Below are positions 26,323-36,022 of a stretch of DNA of 64,000 nt, piece by piece. Location of the stretch: assembly GCA_009885995.1 (NCBI GenBank), contig VFJQ01000028.1, forward strand, positions 1 through 64,000, written 5' to 3'. The position numbers and the translations under genes were made by a program. Every line of letters begins with the position of its first letter. Position 1 is the stretch's first letter. Below the pieces are notes generated by a model that was given only the letters and a program-made list of their open reading frames with translations, was not told the origin of the DNA and ran no database searches. Source of the stretch: Verrucomicrobiota bacterium. GTDB lineage: Bacteria; Verrucomicrobiota; Verrucomicrobiia; Chthoniobacterales; Chthoniobacteraceae.

Positions 26323-27435
26323 ATGAGCCTCGAAGTCAAAATCCCATCCGTCGGCGAATCCATCACGAGCGGCCTGCTCTCCGTGTGGCACAAGAACGAC
26401 GGCGACAGTGTCGCTGCGGGCGACGTGTTGCTGACGCTGGAAACCGATAAGGTGTCGTCCGAAATTCAGGCCGAAGGCCCCGGCGTGCTGCGCATCAAAG
26501 TGCCTGCCGGCACCGACGTGAAGATCGGCGAAGTCGTCGCGCTGATCGAGGAAGGCGGCGCCGCACCCGCGCCGAAGAAGAAGGACGAGCCGAAGGTCGC
26601 GCCGCTTCCCGCTGCGATGCCGGCCAGCGAACCCAAGCCCGCCGCCGCGCCCGCGCCGAGCCTCAGCGAAACAGTCGCCACCGCGAACACCGCGCTCAGC
26701 GTCATCTCCGAAAACATCCCCGCCGAATCGCGCGAAGGCCGCAGCACGCGCAAGAAGATGTCGCCGCTGCGGCGCAAGATCGCGCAGCAGCTCGTGATGG
26801 CGCAACACACCGCCGCGATCCTCACGACCTTCAACGAAGCCGACATGAGCGCCGTCATGCGCCTGCGCAGCGAGTTGCAGGAGAGCTTCACGAAAGAGCA
26901 CGGCATCAAGCTCGGCTTCATGTCCTTCTTCATCAAAGCCGCCGTCAGCGCGCTGCAAGCCGTGCCCGCGATCAACAGCCGCATGGATGGCGACGACCTC
27001 GTGCAAAACCACTTCTACGACGTGGGCGTCGCCGTCGGCACCGAGCGCGGCCTCGTCGTCCCGGTCGTCCGCGATGCGGACAAGCTGACCTTCGCCGGCA
27101 TCGAGCGCGCGCTGGCCGACTACGCGGTGAAAGCACGCGAGGGCAAAATCAAGATCGAGGATCTGCAAGGCGGCGTCTTCACGCTCAGCAATGGCGGCAT
27201 CTACGGCTCGCTGCTCTCCACGCCGATCCTCAATCCCCCGCAGTCCGGCATCCTCGGCATGCACAAGATCCAGGAGCGTCCCGTCGCCGAGAAAGGCCAG
27301 GTCGTCATCCGCCCGATGATGTATCTCGCGCTCAGCTACGACCACCGCGTGGTCGATGGAAAGGAAGCCGTGACCTTTCTCGTGCGCGTGAAGGACTGCA
27401 TCGAAAACCCCGCGCGCCTGCTGCTGGGGCTGTAG
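26323..27435 (+). CDS. sucB: 2-oxoglutarate dehydrogenase E2 (dihydrolipoamide succinyltransferase)
   Basis: The ATG at 26323 gives [17 protein letters not shown], the correct E2 N terminus; 370 residues in all. The lipoyl domain has its lysine in ETDKVSSE (Lys-43). An Ala/Pro/Lys linker covers about 75-130 and the catalytic domain about 135-370. That domain contains [29 protein letters not shown] and the active-site SYDHRVVDG (His-341, Asp-345). The E1/E3-binding domain normally found between lipoyl and catalytic parts is not visible, so the protein resembles the mitochondrial type. The last 20 codons lie in a 62-bp segment repeated next to sucA. Gene upstream: efp. Confidence 0.95.
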   Translation: MSLEVKIPSVGESITSGLLSVWHKNDGDSVAAGDVLLTLETDKVSSEIQAEGPGVLRIKVPAGTDVKIGEVVALIEEGGAAPAPKKKDEPKVAPLPAAMPASEPKPAAAPAPSLSETVATANTALSVISENIPAESREGRSTRKKMSPLRRKIAQQLVMAQHTAAILTTFNEADMSAVMRLRSELQESFTKEHGIKLGFMSFFIKAAVSALQAVPAINSRMDGDDLVQNHFYDVGVAVGTERGLVVPVVRDADKLTFAGIERALADYAVKAREGKIKIEDLQGGVFTLSNGGIYGSLLSTPILNPPQSGILGMHKIQERPVAEKGQVVIRPMMYLALSYDHRVVDGKEAVTFLVRVKDCIENPARLLLGL

Positions 27436-27437
27436 CG
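27376..27437 (+). repeat. Direct repeat, left copy (sucB 3' end)
   Basis: This 62-bp segment is the end of sucB including TAG and two more bases. A second copy stands at 35951-36012, matching 59 of 62 bases. The three differences (TTT/TTC, GTG/GTC, CTG/CTC) are all synonymous. Similarity stops abruptly at both ends. The pair brackets the 27.4-36.0 kb accessory segment like attL/attR sites. Confidence 0.95.
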
Positions 27438-27441
27438 TTGC

Positions 27442-27516
27442 TCAGAGCGCGGCGAGGTAGAGGAAGCAGAGCGCGGTCATCTCGACCGCGGCCAGGTAGG
27501 AATCAGTGAAGTTGAT
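27442..27516 (-). pseudogene. Truncated toxin-like remnant at the island edge
   Basis: Read on the minus strand from 27516, a 24-residue frame (INFTDSYLAAVEMTALCFLYLA plus AL and TGA) overlaps the 3' end of the antitoxin-like frame in another register, as toxin genes of RelE/ParE operons do. It then ends within a few bases of the sucB repeat. I read it as the first codons of a truncated ParE-like toxin. The evidence is position and a weak sequence impression only. Confidence 0.35.
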
Positions 27517-27754
27517 CCTGCGCTTCAAGCTCGGCAATTTTTCCTTCGAGCCACGCCTTCCATTCCTCCCCGCTGATCCATTTCTCCTCGCCCGCGTGGT
27601 AACGCCGACTGATCTCCCGCGCCTTCGCGATCTCAGTCTCGGGCACGACCGGCTCCGGCGGCAGGCTGCCGAGCAGTTTGCAGGCGATCTACTGGCGCTC
27701 CTCCGGCGGCAGAGCCATCGCTTGCTCGACGAGTTGCTGGGCTTGCGCAGTCAT
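27503..27754 (-). pseudogene. Addiction-module antitoxin-like gene with in-frame TAG
   Basis: The frame from the ATG at 27754 reads MTAQAQQLVEQAMALPPEERQ, then TAG, then IACKLLGSLPPEPVVPETEI and on to LEGKIAELEAQDQLH and TGA. It matches the layout of small addiction-module component proteins, whose hallmark is an 'ALPPEERxxLxxxLLxSL' helix and which pair with RelE/ParE toxins. A single amber codon (27689-27691) interrupts it at codon 22; a one-base change from CAG or GAG would explain it. Since the following toxin frame is also cut short, the module is probably dead. Confidence 0.7.
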
Positions 27755-27760
27755 GCCGCG

Positions 27761-27798
27761 AGCGTGTGCCGCGCCTGGGGAAAGTCAAACCTGCGGCG
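27761..27798 (-). promoter_or_regulatory. Conserved upstream box, copy A
   Basis: A 38-bp segment directly upstream of the antitoxin-like start matches 34 of 38 bases with the segment upstream of the 80-residue gene at 28730. On the transcribed strand it contains GTTTGACTTTCC, and the TTGACT ends about 28 bases before the ATG, which would suit a -35 element for a near-leaderless transcript. No clear -10 box is seen. It may be a shared promoter/operator or part of a repeat unit. Confidence 0.5.
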
Positions 27799-27825
27799 AC
27801 GGTCCGCGCGGGTCTGACGAACCAG

Positions 27826-28515
27826 TCACGAGCCGGCGCTTTCCCGTGCCAGCACGTCGCGCGCGAACCAATCGCCCTCCGCCGCCAGTTCCGCGAGCAA
27901 GCCCTTGGCTCGTTCCCGCACCGCTGCGTCCGGGTTCGCCAGCGCGCGCTCGCAGACGACGTGATCGACATACCGTGCGAAGATCGCCTCCGCCTCCGCC
28001 AGCGTCGCCGTCGCCAGCCGCCCGCCGAGGTCGGCGCGGATTTTCGATTCGAGGAAATGGATGTCGTGCATGTCCTGATCGCGGCCCGTGGAGTCCTTGG
28101 TCAGGATCAAATCGAGCGGGTCGATGACGCGGACATCTTCCGCCCAGATCGCCGCGCGCTGCCAAACCGCATCGAAGTCCTCGCACTCGAATACGTTGGG
28201 CTTGCGGAAGAGATCGAGGTCGGCCACGAGGCCGCACACGCGTAGCACGCCGGAGTCTGCTGCTTCCGCGCCAATCTCTCCCTCAGTCAGGGGGTGCCGC
28301 CCTGCGAGCGACCAAAGCTTCAGCCCGTCGAATTCGTGCAGCGTCTCGATCAATACCCGCGCCCACTCATCCGCTGAGCCCAGCGGATCGAGCCACGCAT
28401 CGCCATCCTTGGTGGGACGCGACAGGCCGTGCGCGATGACGGCGAGCCCGCCAATCAACACCGCGCGCTGACGCGTGGCGACCCGCGCTAGGAATTGCTG
28501 GAGCGTTGCCGCCAT
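27826..28515 (-). CDS. Nucleotidyltransferase-fold protein (possible toxin-antitoxin or defence partner)
   Basis: The ATG at 28515 (MAATLQQFLARVATRQRAVL) gives 229 residues; the open frame has 16 more codons upstream without support. It has the nucleotidyltransferase-like start AVLIGGLAVIAHGLSRPTKDGD, where GG...R-T-KDGD corresponds to the GS/GG plus DxD motif; the usual first Asp lies in DGDAWLDP. The middle matches the pattern of sugar/NTP transferase-like proteins in AbiEii/DUF6036-type families, ending with LIL-TKDSTGRDQDMHDI. It overlaps by 28 bp with the preceding 80-residue gene, so they form a bicistronic unit. Confidence 0.75.
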   Translation of the reverse strand: MAATLQQFLARVATRQRAVLIGGLAVIAHGLSRPTKDGDAWLDPLGSADEWARVLIETLHEFDGLKLWSLAGRHPLTEGEIGAEAADSGVLRVCGLVADLDLFRKPNVFECEDFDAVWQRAAIWAEDVRVIDPLDLILTKDSTGRDQDMHDIHFLESKIRADLGGRLATATLAEAEAIFARYVDHVVCERALANPDAAVRERAKGLLAELAAEGDWFARDVLARESAGS

Positions 28516-28730
28516 GCCTGGAATTGATCCACCCGCTCCTGCACGCATTGCGCGATCTCCCATAGATCATCGATCGTCTTCGGGTTCGCGATCCACGGCT
28601 CGCTGTTATCCGGAATCTTCGGCCCCGGTGGTCGCGGCCCGCGCCGCTGGCGGCGAAGACGCCGCGCCACCTCCGCGCAGTATTCCTCCTGCACGCGGCG
28701 GATCGGCGGTCGGTAGCAACGGAGAGGCAT
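28488..28730 (-). CDS. 80-residue partner of the nucleotidyltransferase gene
   Basis: ATG at 28730 gives MPLRCYRPPIRRVQEEYCAE and then RRLRRQRRGPRPPGPK, a very basic stretch, followed by DLWEIAQCVQERVDQFQAWRQ. It is predicted mostly helical and carries no recognised motif. Its end overlaps the nucleotidyltransferase start by 28 bp, and the conserved box lies just upstream. Pairing a small basic protein with a nucleotidyltransferase suggests a toxin-antitoxin arrangement, but the family is unknown to me. Confidence 0.6.
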   Translation of the reverse strand: MPLRCYRPPIRRVQEEYCAEVARRLRRQRRGPRPPGPKIPDNSEPWIANPKTIDDLWEIAQCVQERVDQFQAWRQRSSNS

Positions 28731-28737
28731 GGCGGGG

Positions 28738-28775
28738 AGCGTGCGTCGCGCCTGTGGAAAGTCAAACGTGCGGCG
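28738..28775 (-). promoter_or_regulatory. Conserved upstream box, copy B
   Basis: Second copy of the 38-bp box also found at 27761-27798 (34 of 38 identical), again lying 7-8 bases before a start codon on the minus strand and containing TTTGACTTTCC. The conservation in front of two unrelated reading frames argues for a regulatory or insertion-related role. Confidence 0.5.
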
Positions 28776-28777
28776 GC

Positions 28778-28913
28778 GTGGCTCACGCGGCCCTCCGCGT
28801 GAAACTTTCCAGCGCGCGCAGCGCCCAACAGACTGCCGAAAAACCTCCCAACCGTGAGTCAGCGCGCTACACGCGGGAGGATTTCGATTCACGCGGAGGA
28901 CCGCGTGAGCCAC
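28778..28913. repeat. Palindromic intergenic element with 28-bp inverted ends
   Basis: The ends are inverted copies: GTGGCTCACGCGG...CCGCGTGAA at 28778-28805 and its complement at 28886-28913, with only two to three mismatches. Each arm is itself a small hairpin (CACGCGG-nnnn-CCGCGTG). About 80 bp lie between the arms. There is no coding potential. The size and inverted ends recall a MITE or REP/BIME-type element. The rest of the 28731-29036 gap shows nothing else. Confidence 0.75.
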
Positions 28914-29036
28914 TTTTCCCGCCGGGCGCCTTGACCGCACCGCGCCCCGGTTGTCCCTTCGCGCAGCAAATCACACGGGCAGGAGAAGCCCCGCGGTTCT
29001 TCGGCCCTTCGTTCCCACGCTCCACCGCACGCCACC

Positions 29037-29339
29037 ATGAACCGCCTTCTCGCGTTCCTCGCCGCCCTGGCCTTCACCGTGTCGCCGCTGCTCGCGGGGC
29101 CGGTGCTCAGTTTCACCAGCCACACCGGCAGCTTCACCGACGGCACGAATCGCGTCATCGGCTGGGATTTCACCACGGGCTCGACGCCGGTGTCCGCGAC
29201 GGCGCTGAGCTTTTTCGACGATGGGCAGAATGGGCTGGCTCCTTTCCTCAGGGTCGAAGCCGCATTCCCCGGTTTGCACGCACCTTTAGGCCCTTTCGTC
29301 TGTCGGAATGACGACGAATTCCAAGGGCCGCGTTGGTAG
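29037..29339 (+). pseudogene. Truncated exported protein fragment
   Basis: The 5' part encodes a good signal peptide (MNRLLAFLAALAFTVSPLLA) and the start of a domain, VLSFTSHTGSFTDGTNRVIG-WDF, resembling the N-terminal repeat of PEP-CTERM/DUF4082-type exported proteins. From about codon 66 the sequence changes to text with no domain character and stops at 29339. The gene seems cut off 5'-to-3' by a rearrangement, 40 bp before the big delta-60 gene. Confidence 0.55.
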
Positions 29340-29379
29340 AAGCCGCTTATCTCCCCGAACTGAATCCCACCCCTTTGCC

Positions 29380-32300
29380 ATGAGTCCACGCCGTCTACTC
29401 GCCGTCTTCGCCGCACTCGCCGCGTTCGTGTTCCCTTGGTCTGCCTCAGCGTCGCCGGGGTCGCTCGATTCTTCCTACGATCTTCATGTGATGGGCAACT
29501 ACGTGATGACTTCAGCGGTGCAGTCGGATGGGAAGACGATCATCGGCGGTCGCTTTACGACGGCTGGGGGCGAGGCCCGCACGAATATCGCTCGACTCCA
29601 CGCCGACGGGACGCTCGACGCGGCCTTTACCGCAAGCACAAATAACGATGTCACGTCTCTTGCAGCGCAGCCCGATGGGAAATTGCTGACGGGGGCTTCT
29701 TCACGAGCGTGAACGGTAGCACGGTGAGCCTGACAACCGGGGTAAACCGGATTGCGCGGCTCAATGCCGATGGGACGCTGGATACCTCTTTCAATAGCAG
29801 CGGCGGCGTCGGCCTCGGTGGAACGAATAATGTCGTTTATAGCATAGCGTTGCAGGAGGACGGGAAGTTGGTGATCGGCGGCGCGTTCACGAGGGTCAAC
29901 GGCAGCGTGGTGAGCACAACTACGGGGGTGAACCGAATCGCACGTCTTAATGCCGATGGGACCCTGGACACGGCCTTCAACAGAAGCGGAGGGATTGGCC
30001 TCGGGGGGGGCGAATGAAGAGGTGCGGTCCGTGGCGGTGCAACCCGATGGGAAGCTGGTGATTGGTGGCGGCTTCACCAGCGTGAATGGGAGCGCGTTGA
30101 GCTCTACAACAGGTGTGAACTGTATCGCACGGCTCCATGCCGATGGGACGCTGGATTCCTCTTTCAATAGCAGTGGAGGGGTCGGCCTCGGCGGAACGGA
30201 TAACTATGTCAACAGCGTGGCTGTGCAGCCGGATGGGAAGCTGGTGATCGGCGGCGCATTCACCCGCGTCAATCGCAGCACGGCAAATTCCGCGACCGGC
30301 GTGAACCGCATCGCACGGCTCAATACCGTGGGGACACTCGACACGGCGTTTAATAGTAGCGGTGGAGTCGGCCTTGGTGGGGCGAATAACACCGTCTCAT
30401 CTATGATCGTTCAGGCGGATGGGAAACTGTTGATCAGTGGTTCCTTTACAAGTGTCAACGGTAGCGCGCTGAGCACGACGACCGGAGTAAACCGCATTGC
30501 GCGCCTCGCCGCCGACGGGATGCTGGACACGGCGTTCAATAGTAACGGTGGAGTCGGCCTTGGTGGGGCGAATAACTCTGTCTTTAGCGTGGCGGCGCAG
30601 GCGGATGGAAAGTCGGTGCTCTGCGGCAGCTTCACGCTCATGAACGGCGCGACACGCGGCTACGTTGCCAGACTCAACAACGATTCAGCAATGCAGAACC
30701 TCATCGCGCCGGACGCGACACGAGTTCAGTGGCAGCGAGGCGGCGCCTCCCCGGAAATCGCGCGGGCAACTTTCGAGCACAGCACGGATGGCGGCAACAC
30801 ATGGACCGCGATCGGCTCGGGCACGCGTGTGGGCACTACTTCCAACTGGCAACTCACCGGCTTGTCTCTCTCCCACGGAGACCTTCTCCGCGCCCGAGGG
30901 CACATGAGCAGCGGCTGGCAGAACGGCGGCGCCAGTCTAATCGCACAAAGTGTGACGGTGGACTTCGTCACCCAGACGCCCACGCTAACCTCGCCGGCGA
31001 TGGACTCGGCGACGGAAGCGCCGGTCACCGTCACCTTCACGCTGCCCGAGGCGGCGATGCTGGGGTCGGTGAAGTTGGATTTCGGTTCGGCGACGCTCAC
31101 GCTCGCGGATTCGCAGGAAAGCGCGGGGCAGCACACGTTCACGTTCGATCCGGCCGATCCGGTCCCGTCGAGCGGCGGCGCGATCGCGGCGGCGAGCGGG
31201 CTGATCGCGGATGGCACTTACACGGTGACGCTTCGCTACCGCGATGCGGCGGGGAATCCGGAGGCGTCGGCGGCTTCGACGAACGTGACGATCGATACGA
31301 TCACGCAGACGCCGACACTCTCATCGGTCACCTCCGCGTTCTATCAAGGCCGACAGATGGGCGCGAGCTTCACGCTGACGGAGGACGCGCTGGCAGGGAG
31401 TGTGAAGCTGACCTTCACCGGTGTCGGAGCGCCGCGGGTCTTGACGCTCAGCAACTTTTTCGGGCCGACCAACTCCTACGGCACGAGCTTCGATCCCGAC
31501 AGTCCGACGGCGCTCGGCAACATCGTCAGCGGGGCGCCGCTGACGGATGGGACGTATTCGGTCACGCTCTCGTATCAGGATGCGCTCGGGAATGCGGCGA
31601 CGTCCTCGGCGCCGGTGAACGGCGTGGTGGTCGGCAGCGGGCCGGTGCCGGGCACGCTCGACGTGCTCGATCCCGGCCTCGTCGGCAGCAACTTGATCGC
31701 GACGGCGGTGCAGCCGGATGGGAAGATCGTCCTGGGCGGCGCGTTCACCTCGTGCCTCGGAGCGGCGCGAAACAATGTCGCGCGGCTCAAAGCGGACGGG
31801 ACGCTCGACACGAACTTCGATCCCAACGCGAACAACTTCGTCTATGGCGTGACGGTGCAGCCGGATGGGAAGGTGTTGCTCGCGGGCGCCTTCACCACGA
31901 TGCAACCGCCCGGCACGTCTTCGCCAGTGACGCGCAACTACCTCGCGCGAGTGAATGCCGCCGGCACGCTCGACGCCGTCTTCGATCCCAACCCGGACAA
32001 CGTCGTCGTGGGCGGGACGGTGCTGCCCGATGGGAAGCTTTTGGTGTGGGGCTACTTCACCGCGCTCCAGCCGAACGGCGGCTCGACGGTTGCGCGCAAC
32101 TACATCGCGCGGCTCAATGCCAATGGGACGCTCGACGAATCATTCAATCCCAACCCGGATGCCGCCGTCTTCTGCGCGGCGGTGCAGGCGGATGGGAAGA
32201 TCGTGCTCAGCGGCTCATTCACTTCGCTCACGCCGAACGGCGTCGGCGCGCCGGTCGCGCGCAAATACGTCGCGCGGATCGATGCGAACGGAATGGTGGA

Positions 32301-35300
32301 CCCGGATTTCGATCCGAATCCGGACATACGGGTCTTCAGCACGGCGGTGCAAGCCGACGGGAAGTTGCTGCTCAGCGGTGAATTCACGGCGCTTCAGCCG
32401 GGCGGCGCGCCCGCGCCGACCACTCGCAATCGCATCGCGCGGGTGAATGCCGACGGGACGCTGGACATGGGCTTCGACCCGAACGCGAACGGCGATGTCC
32501 ACAGCGTGGTGGTGCAGGCGGATGGAAGGGTGCTGCTCTGCGGCGCCTTCACCACGCTACAACCGAACAGCGCGCCCACGCCCACGACGCGCAATCGCAT
32601 CGCGCGGGTGAATGCAAGCGGGACGCTAGACACAGACTTCGATCCCAACGCGAACAACTCCGCCTTCAGCCTCGCGGTGCAGGCGGATGGGAAGGTGCTG
32701 TTCGGGGGCGCCTTCACCACGCTCCAGCCGGATGGCGCGGCGTCGCCCACCGCGGGCTCGCTTTTCGCCCGCCTCGCCAACGATCCCGCGACGCAAACGC
32801 TCACTACGCCCGATGCGACGCACGTGTCTTGGCAGCGCGGTGGCGCGGGGCCGGAATTGACGGGCGTGACCTTCGAGCGCTCGACGGATAGCGGCGCGAC
32901 GTGGACTTCGCTCGGCACCGGCGCGCGCGTCGGCACGACTGCGAACTGGCAGCTCACCGGCTTCGATCTCAACGGCGTGGTCGGCATGGTGCGCGCCCGC
33001 GGCCGGACCGCCAGCGGCTACCTCAGCAGCAGCGCCGGCCTCATCGAGCAGACGGGCGACTTCAATTTCACCCCTGGTTTCACCGCCACGCCGACGCTCA
33101 CCACGCCCGCGACGAACGCGCGGACGAAGAGCCCGGTCACCGTCACCTTCACGCTGCCGGAGGCGGCGGCGAGCGGCACGGTGAAGGTGACGTTCGTCCG
33201 CTCGAGCGACGGCTCGCTCACGCGCACGCTCACGCTCGCCGCATCGCAGGAAGGCGCGGGGGAGCACACGATCATGTTCGACCCGGCGAACCCGACGGCG
33301 AGCAGCGCGGTGGCGTCGATCGCGCCGGTGGGGTCGAACATCCCTGACCTCACCTATGACGTGACGGTCTCGTATCAGGATGCGGCGGGGAATCCGGCCG
33401 CGTCGTCGGCAGGGAACACGAACGTGGCGATCGACACGATCACGCAGGAGCCGGCGCTACTCAGCTTTCCGCAAACCGACGGCACGCTTGGCGGTCCCGT
33501 GACGTCGTCGAACCCGTATTCGACGCTCCTCATCAACCTGCCGGAGGCAGCGCTGCCCGGCTCGGTGACGTTCACTTTCGACGACGGCACGACGCAATAC
33601 GTCTTCCCCACCACGACGGCGATCGGCGCGAGCGGGTCGAATCAAATCGTCTTCAGCCCGGCCGATCCGGTCGGCGTGAGCTTCCGCGGCTTCCCGCTGC
33701 CCGCCGGTGCCGCTGCCATCGCCAGCGGCCCGAGCACGCTTCCGCAAGGCGGGCCGTATTCGGTGTCGTTCACGTATCAGGATGCGGTGGGGAATTCGGC
33801 GGTGCAGTCGAACATCGCGACGGGCGTCATCGTGGACCTCGTCACGCAGACGCCGACGCTGTCGCAGCCGACCACGGGCGCGTTTATTCGGAACTCGGTG
33901 ATGGTGAACTTCACTCTGCCCGAAGCCGGTTTCGATTCGCCGGGCGTCCTGACGCTGAGCTTCGGCGCGACGACGCTGCTGCTCGATCAATCGCTGCGCA
34001 CCGCAGGCAATCACAGCTTCACCTTCGACCCCGCCGATCCGGTCGGCACGAGCAATGGCGCGATCGTGAGCGGCAGCGCGCTGGCGGATGGAGCCTATGC
34101 GGTCACGCTCTCGTATCGCGACGCGGTGTTCAATCCGGCGGCCACGGCGACGGCGACGAATGTGAGGATCGATCGGGTCCCACCGACCTTCAGCCCGAAC
34201 TTCTCGCCGACGATCGTCTATGCCGGCACGGCGCTCGCCAATTACGAGTTCCAAACCGGCGCGAGCGACCCGAACGGACTTTTCGTCGGCGGTTTAGGCA
34301 GCCAGAGTCCGTCGCCCGGCACGGTGCTCACGGCGGGCACGCAGCGCGTCACGTTCACCGTCGCGGACAACGCCGGCAATGTCGCCAGCACGTTCTTCGA
34401 TCTCATCGTGCGCCCAGCGAATGCGGTGAACACCGTGCTCTCGAAAGCTGGCGATCCGGTCTATGGCGCCGGGACGGCGGGAGGGCCGCCGGACGGCGCG
34501 ACATTCACGACGTTCGGACCGCCCGCGGCGGACAACTTCTCCTCGGAGATCGCCTTCCTCGCCAAGTGGACCAGCGACGGCGGCAAGGGCAGCGGGCTTT
34601 TTGCCGACGAGCAGTTCGTCGCGAAAGTGGGCGGCGACGCTTCGGCGCTCACCGGCACGACCGGCTCCACGTTCAAGAGCTTCACGGATCCGGTCTCGGA
34701 CCAGGAACACGTCGTCTGCCTCGTGACCTTTACCGGCGTGCCGAGGACGAGCGCCGCCGGTGTGCTAAGCCTTCCCGACGCACGCGGAATGGAACTCACC
34801 GCGCGTGCTGGCGATCCCGCCACGACCGACGGCGCGAAGTTCAAGAGCTTCAAGTCGCTCGCCGTGCTGAATGAATACGTCGGCTTTCTCGCGCAGCTCG
34901 TCCCCGGCACCGGTAGCGCGCCGAGGACGACCCCCGCGAATGATCTCGGCCTGTGGGTGAAGGACGGCGCCGACCCGCTCGTGCTCGCGTTGCGCGAGGG
35001 CCAGACGATTTTCACCGCCAGCGGCGACAAGATCATCAAGACGCTCGTGAGCTCCGCGGCGGGCAATGGCTCGCCCGGCCAGGGCCGCGGCTGGTTGCAC
35101 GAGAAGCCGGCGGAGGGCGCCTACGTGCTGGCGCTCGCGATTTTCACCGACAGGTCGCAGGCGATCATCCGTGTCGATACCGCCGACGTGGCGAATCCGG
35201 CGATTCTCTCGCGGAGCGGTGTCGCCAACGCCGACGGCAGCCCGGACCTCACCGACGCCACCTTCGCCAGCTACGGCCTGCCGACCGCGATCACGCAGGG

Positions 35301-35949
35301 CTCGAGCGCCTTTCTCGCCTCGCTGACGCCGAGCGTGACGCTTGGAATTACGAAGGCGAACGCGCGCGGCATTTTCGCAAACGACGCAGACCGCTACGCG
35401 CCTTTGGTCCGCGTTGGCGATCCATCCGGTGTCGCTGGCGCGAACTTCAGCCTGCTCAAAGATCCGGTGCTCGCCGAAGATGGCGGGCTCGCTTTCCCCG
35501 CGACGATCAAAGGCGGCACCGTGAGAGGCGCCGCGATGACGACGCTATGGTGGCAGCCATCCGGTGGCGCGCCCGGCTTGCTCGCCCAAGGCGGCGCCGA
35601 GCCGGCTGACCTGCCGGGCGCGCAATGGAAATCCTTCCCCTCGCTCGCCATCGCGGCGAACCGCGGCCCCATCTTCACCGCCACACTCGTCCCAGGTAAA
35701 GGCGGCGTGACTGCGAAGAGCGCGAGCGGCGTGTGGGCGTGCGATTTCCTCGGCCAGCCGCGCCTACTCTTCCGCACCGGCATGCCCGATGCGATCGTGC
35801 CCGGCAAGACGCTCAAGCGCTTCACGCTCCTCAACGCCGCCAAGGGCAGCACCGGCGTGACGCGCAGCTTCAGCGACACGCAGCGCGTCCTCTGGCTCGC
35901 CACTTTTACCGACAAGAGCCAGGCGATCATCACGACCGAAGTGCCGTAG
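29380..35949 (+). pseudogene. Giant delta-60 repeat/Ig-like exoprotein with two compensating frameshifts
   Basis: ATG at 29380 begins a signal peptide (MSPRRLLAVFAALAAFVFPW-SASA). The frame is lost at a G5 run (29691-29695, one base short) and regained at a G8 run (30003-30010, one base extra), after which about 1980 codons stay open to TAG. Joined, it gives about 2190 codons. Order: delta-60 repeats with a 186-bp period (QPDGKLVIGG...RIARLNADGTLDTSFN) to about 30690, an Ig-like block, a second delta-60 block (31680-32780), several Ig-like domains (TVTFTLPEAA...YQDAAGNPAAS), a HYR-like domain and a C-terminal beta-rich region. It is probably a secreted or surface protein. As read, translation from 29380 would end after 110 residues. 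Confidence 0.85.
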
Positions 35950-35950
35950 C

Positions 35951-36012
35951 TTCCTCGTCCGCGTGAAGGACTGCATCGAAAACCCCGCGCGCCTGCTGCT
36001 CGGGCTGTAGCG
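35951..36012 (+). repeat. Direct repeat, right copy (sucB 3' end)
   Basis: Second copy of the last 20 codons of sucB (from TTC CTC GTC to the TAG and CG), starting one base after the stop of the giant exoprotein and ending 10 bases before the sucA stop. It matches the left copy at 59 of 62 bases, with all three differences synonymous. It is not attached to a functional sucB here. Confidence 0.95.
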
Positions 36013-36022
36013 ACGACCCGGC

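Noticed and set aside
27438..35950. Integrase or transposase gene inside the island
   Set aside because: I looked for tyrosine or serine recombinase and DDE-type motifs in the frames here and found none. The mobility mechanism stays open.
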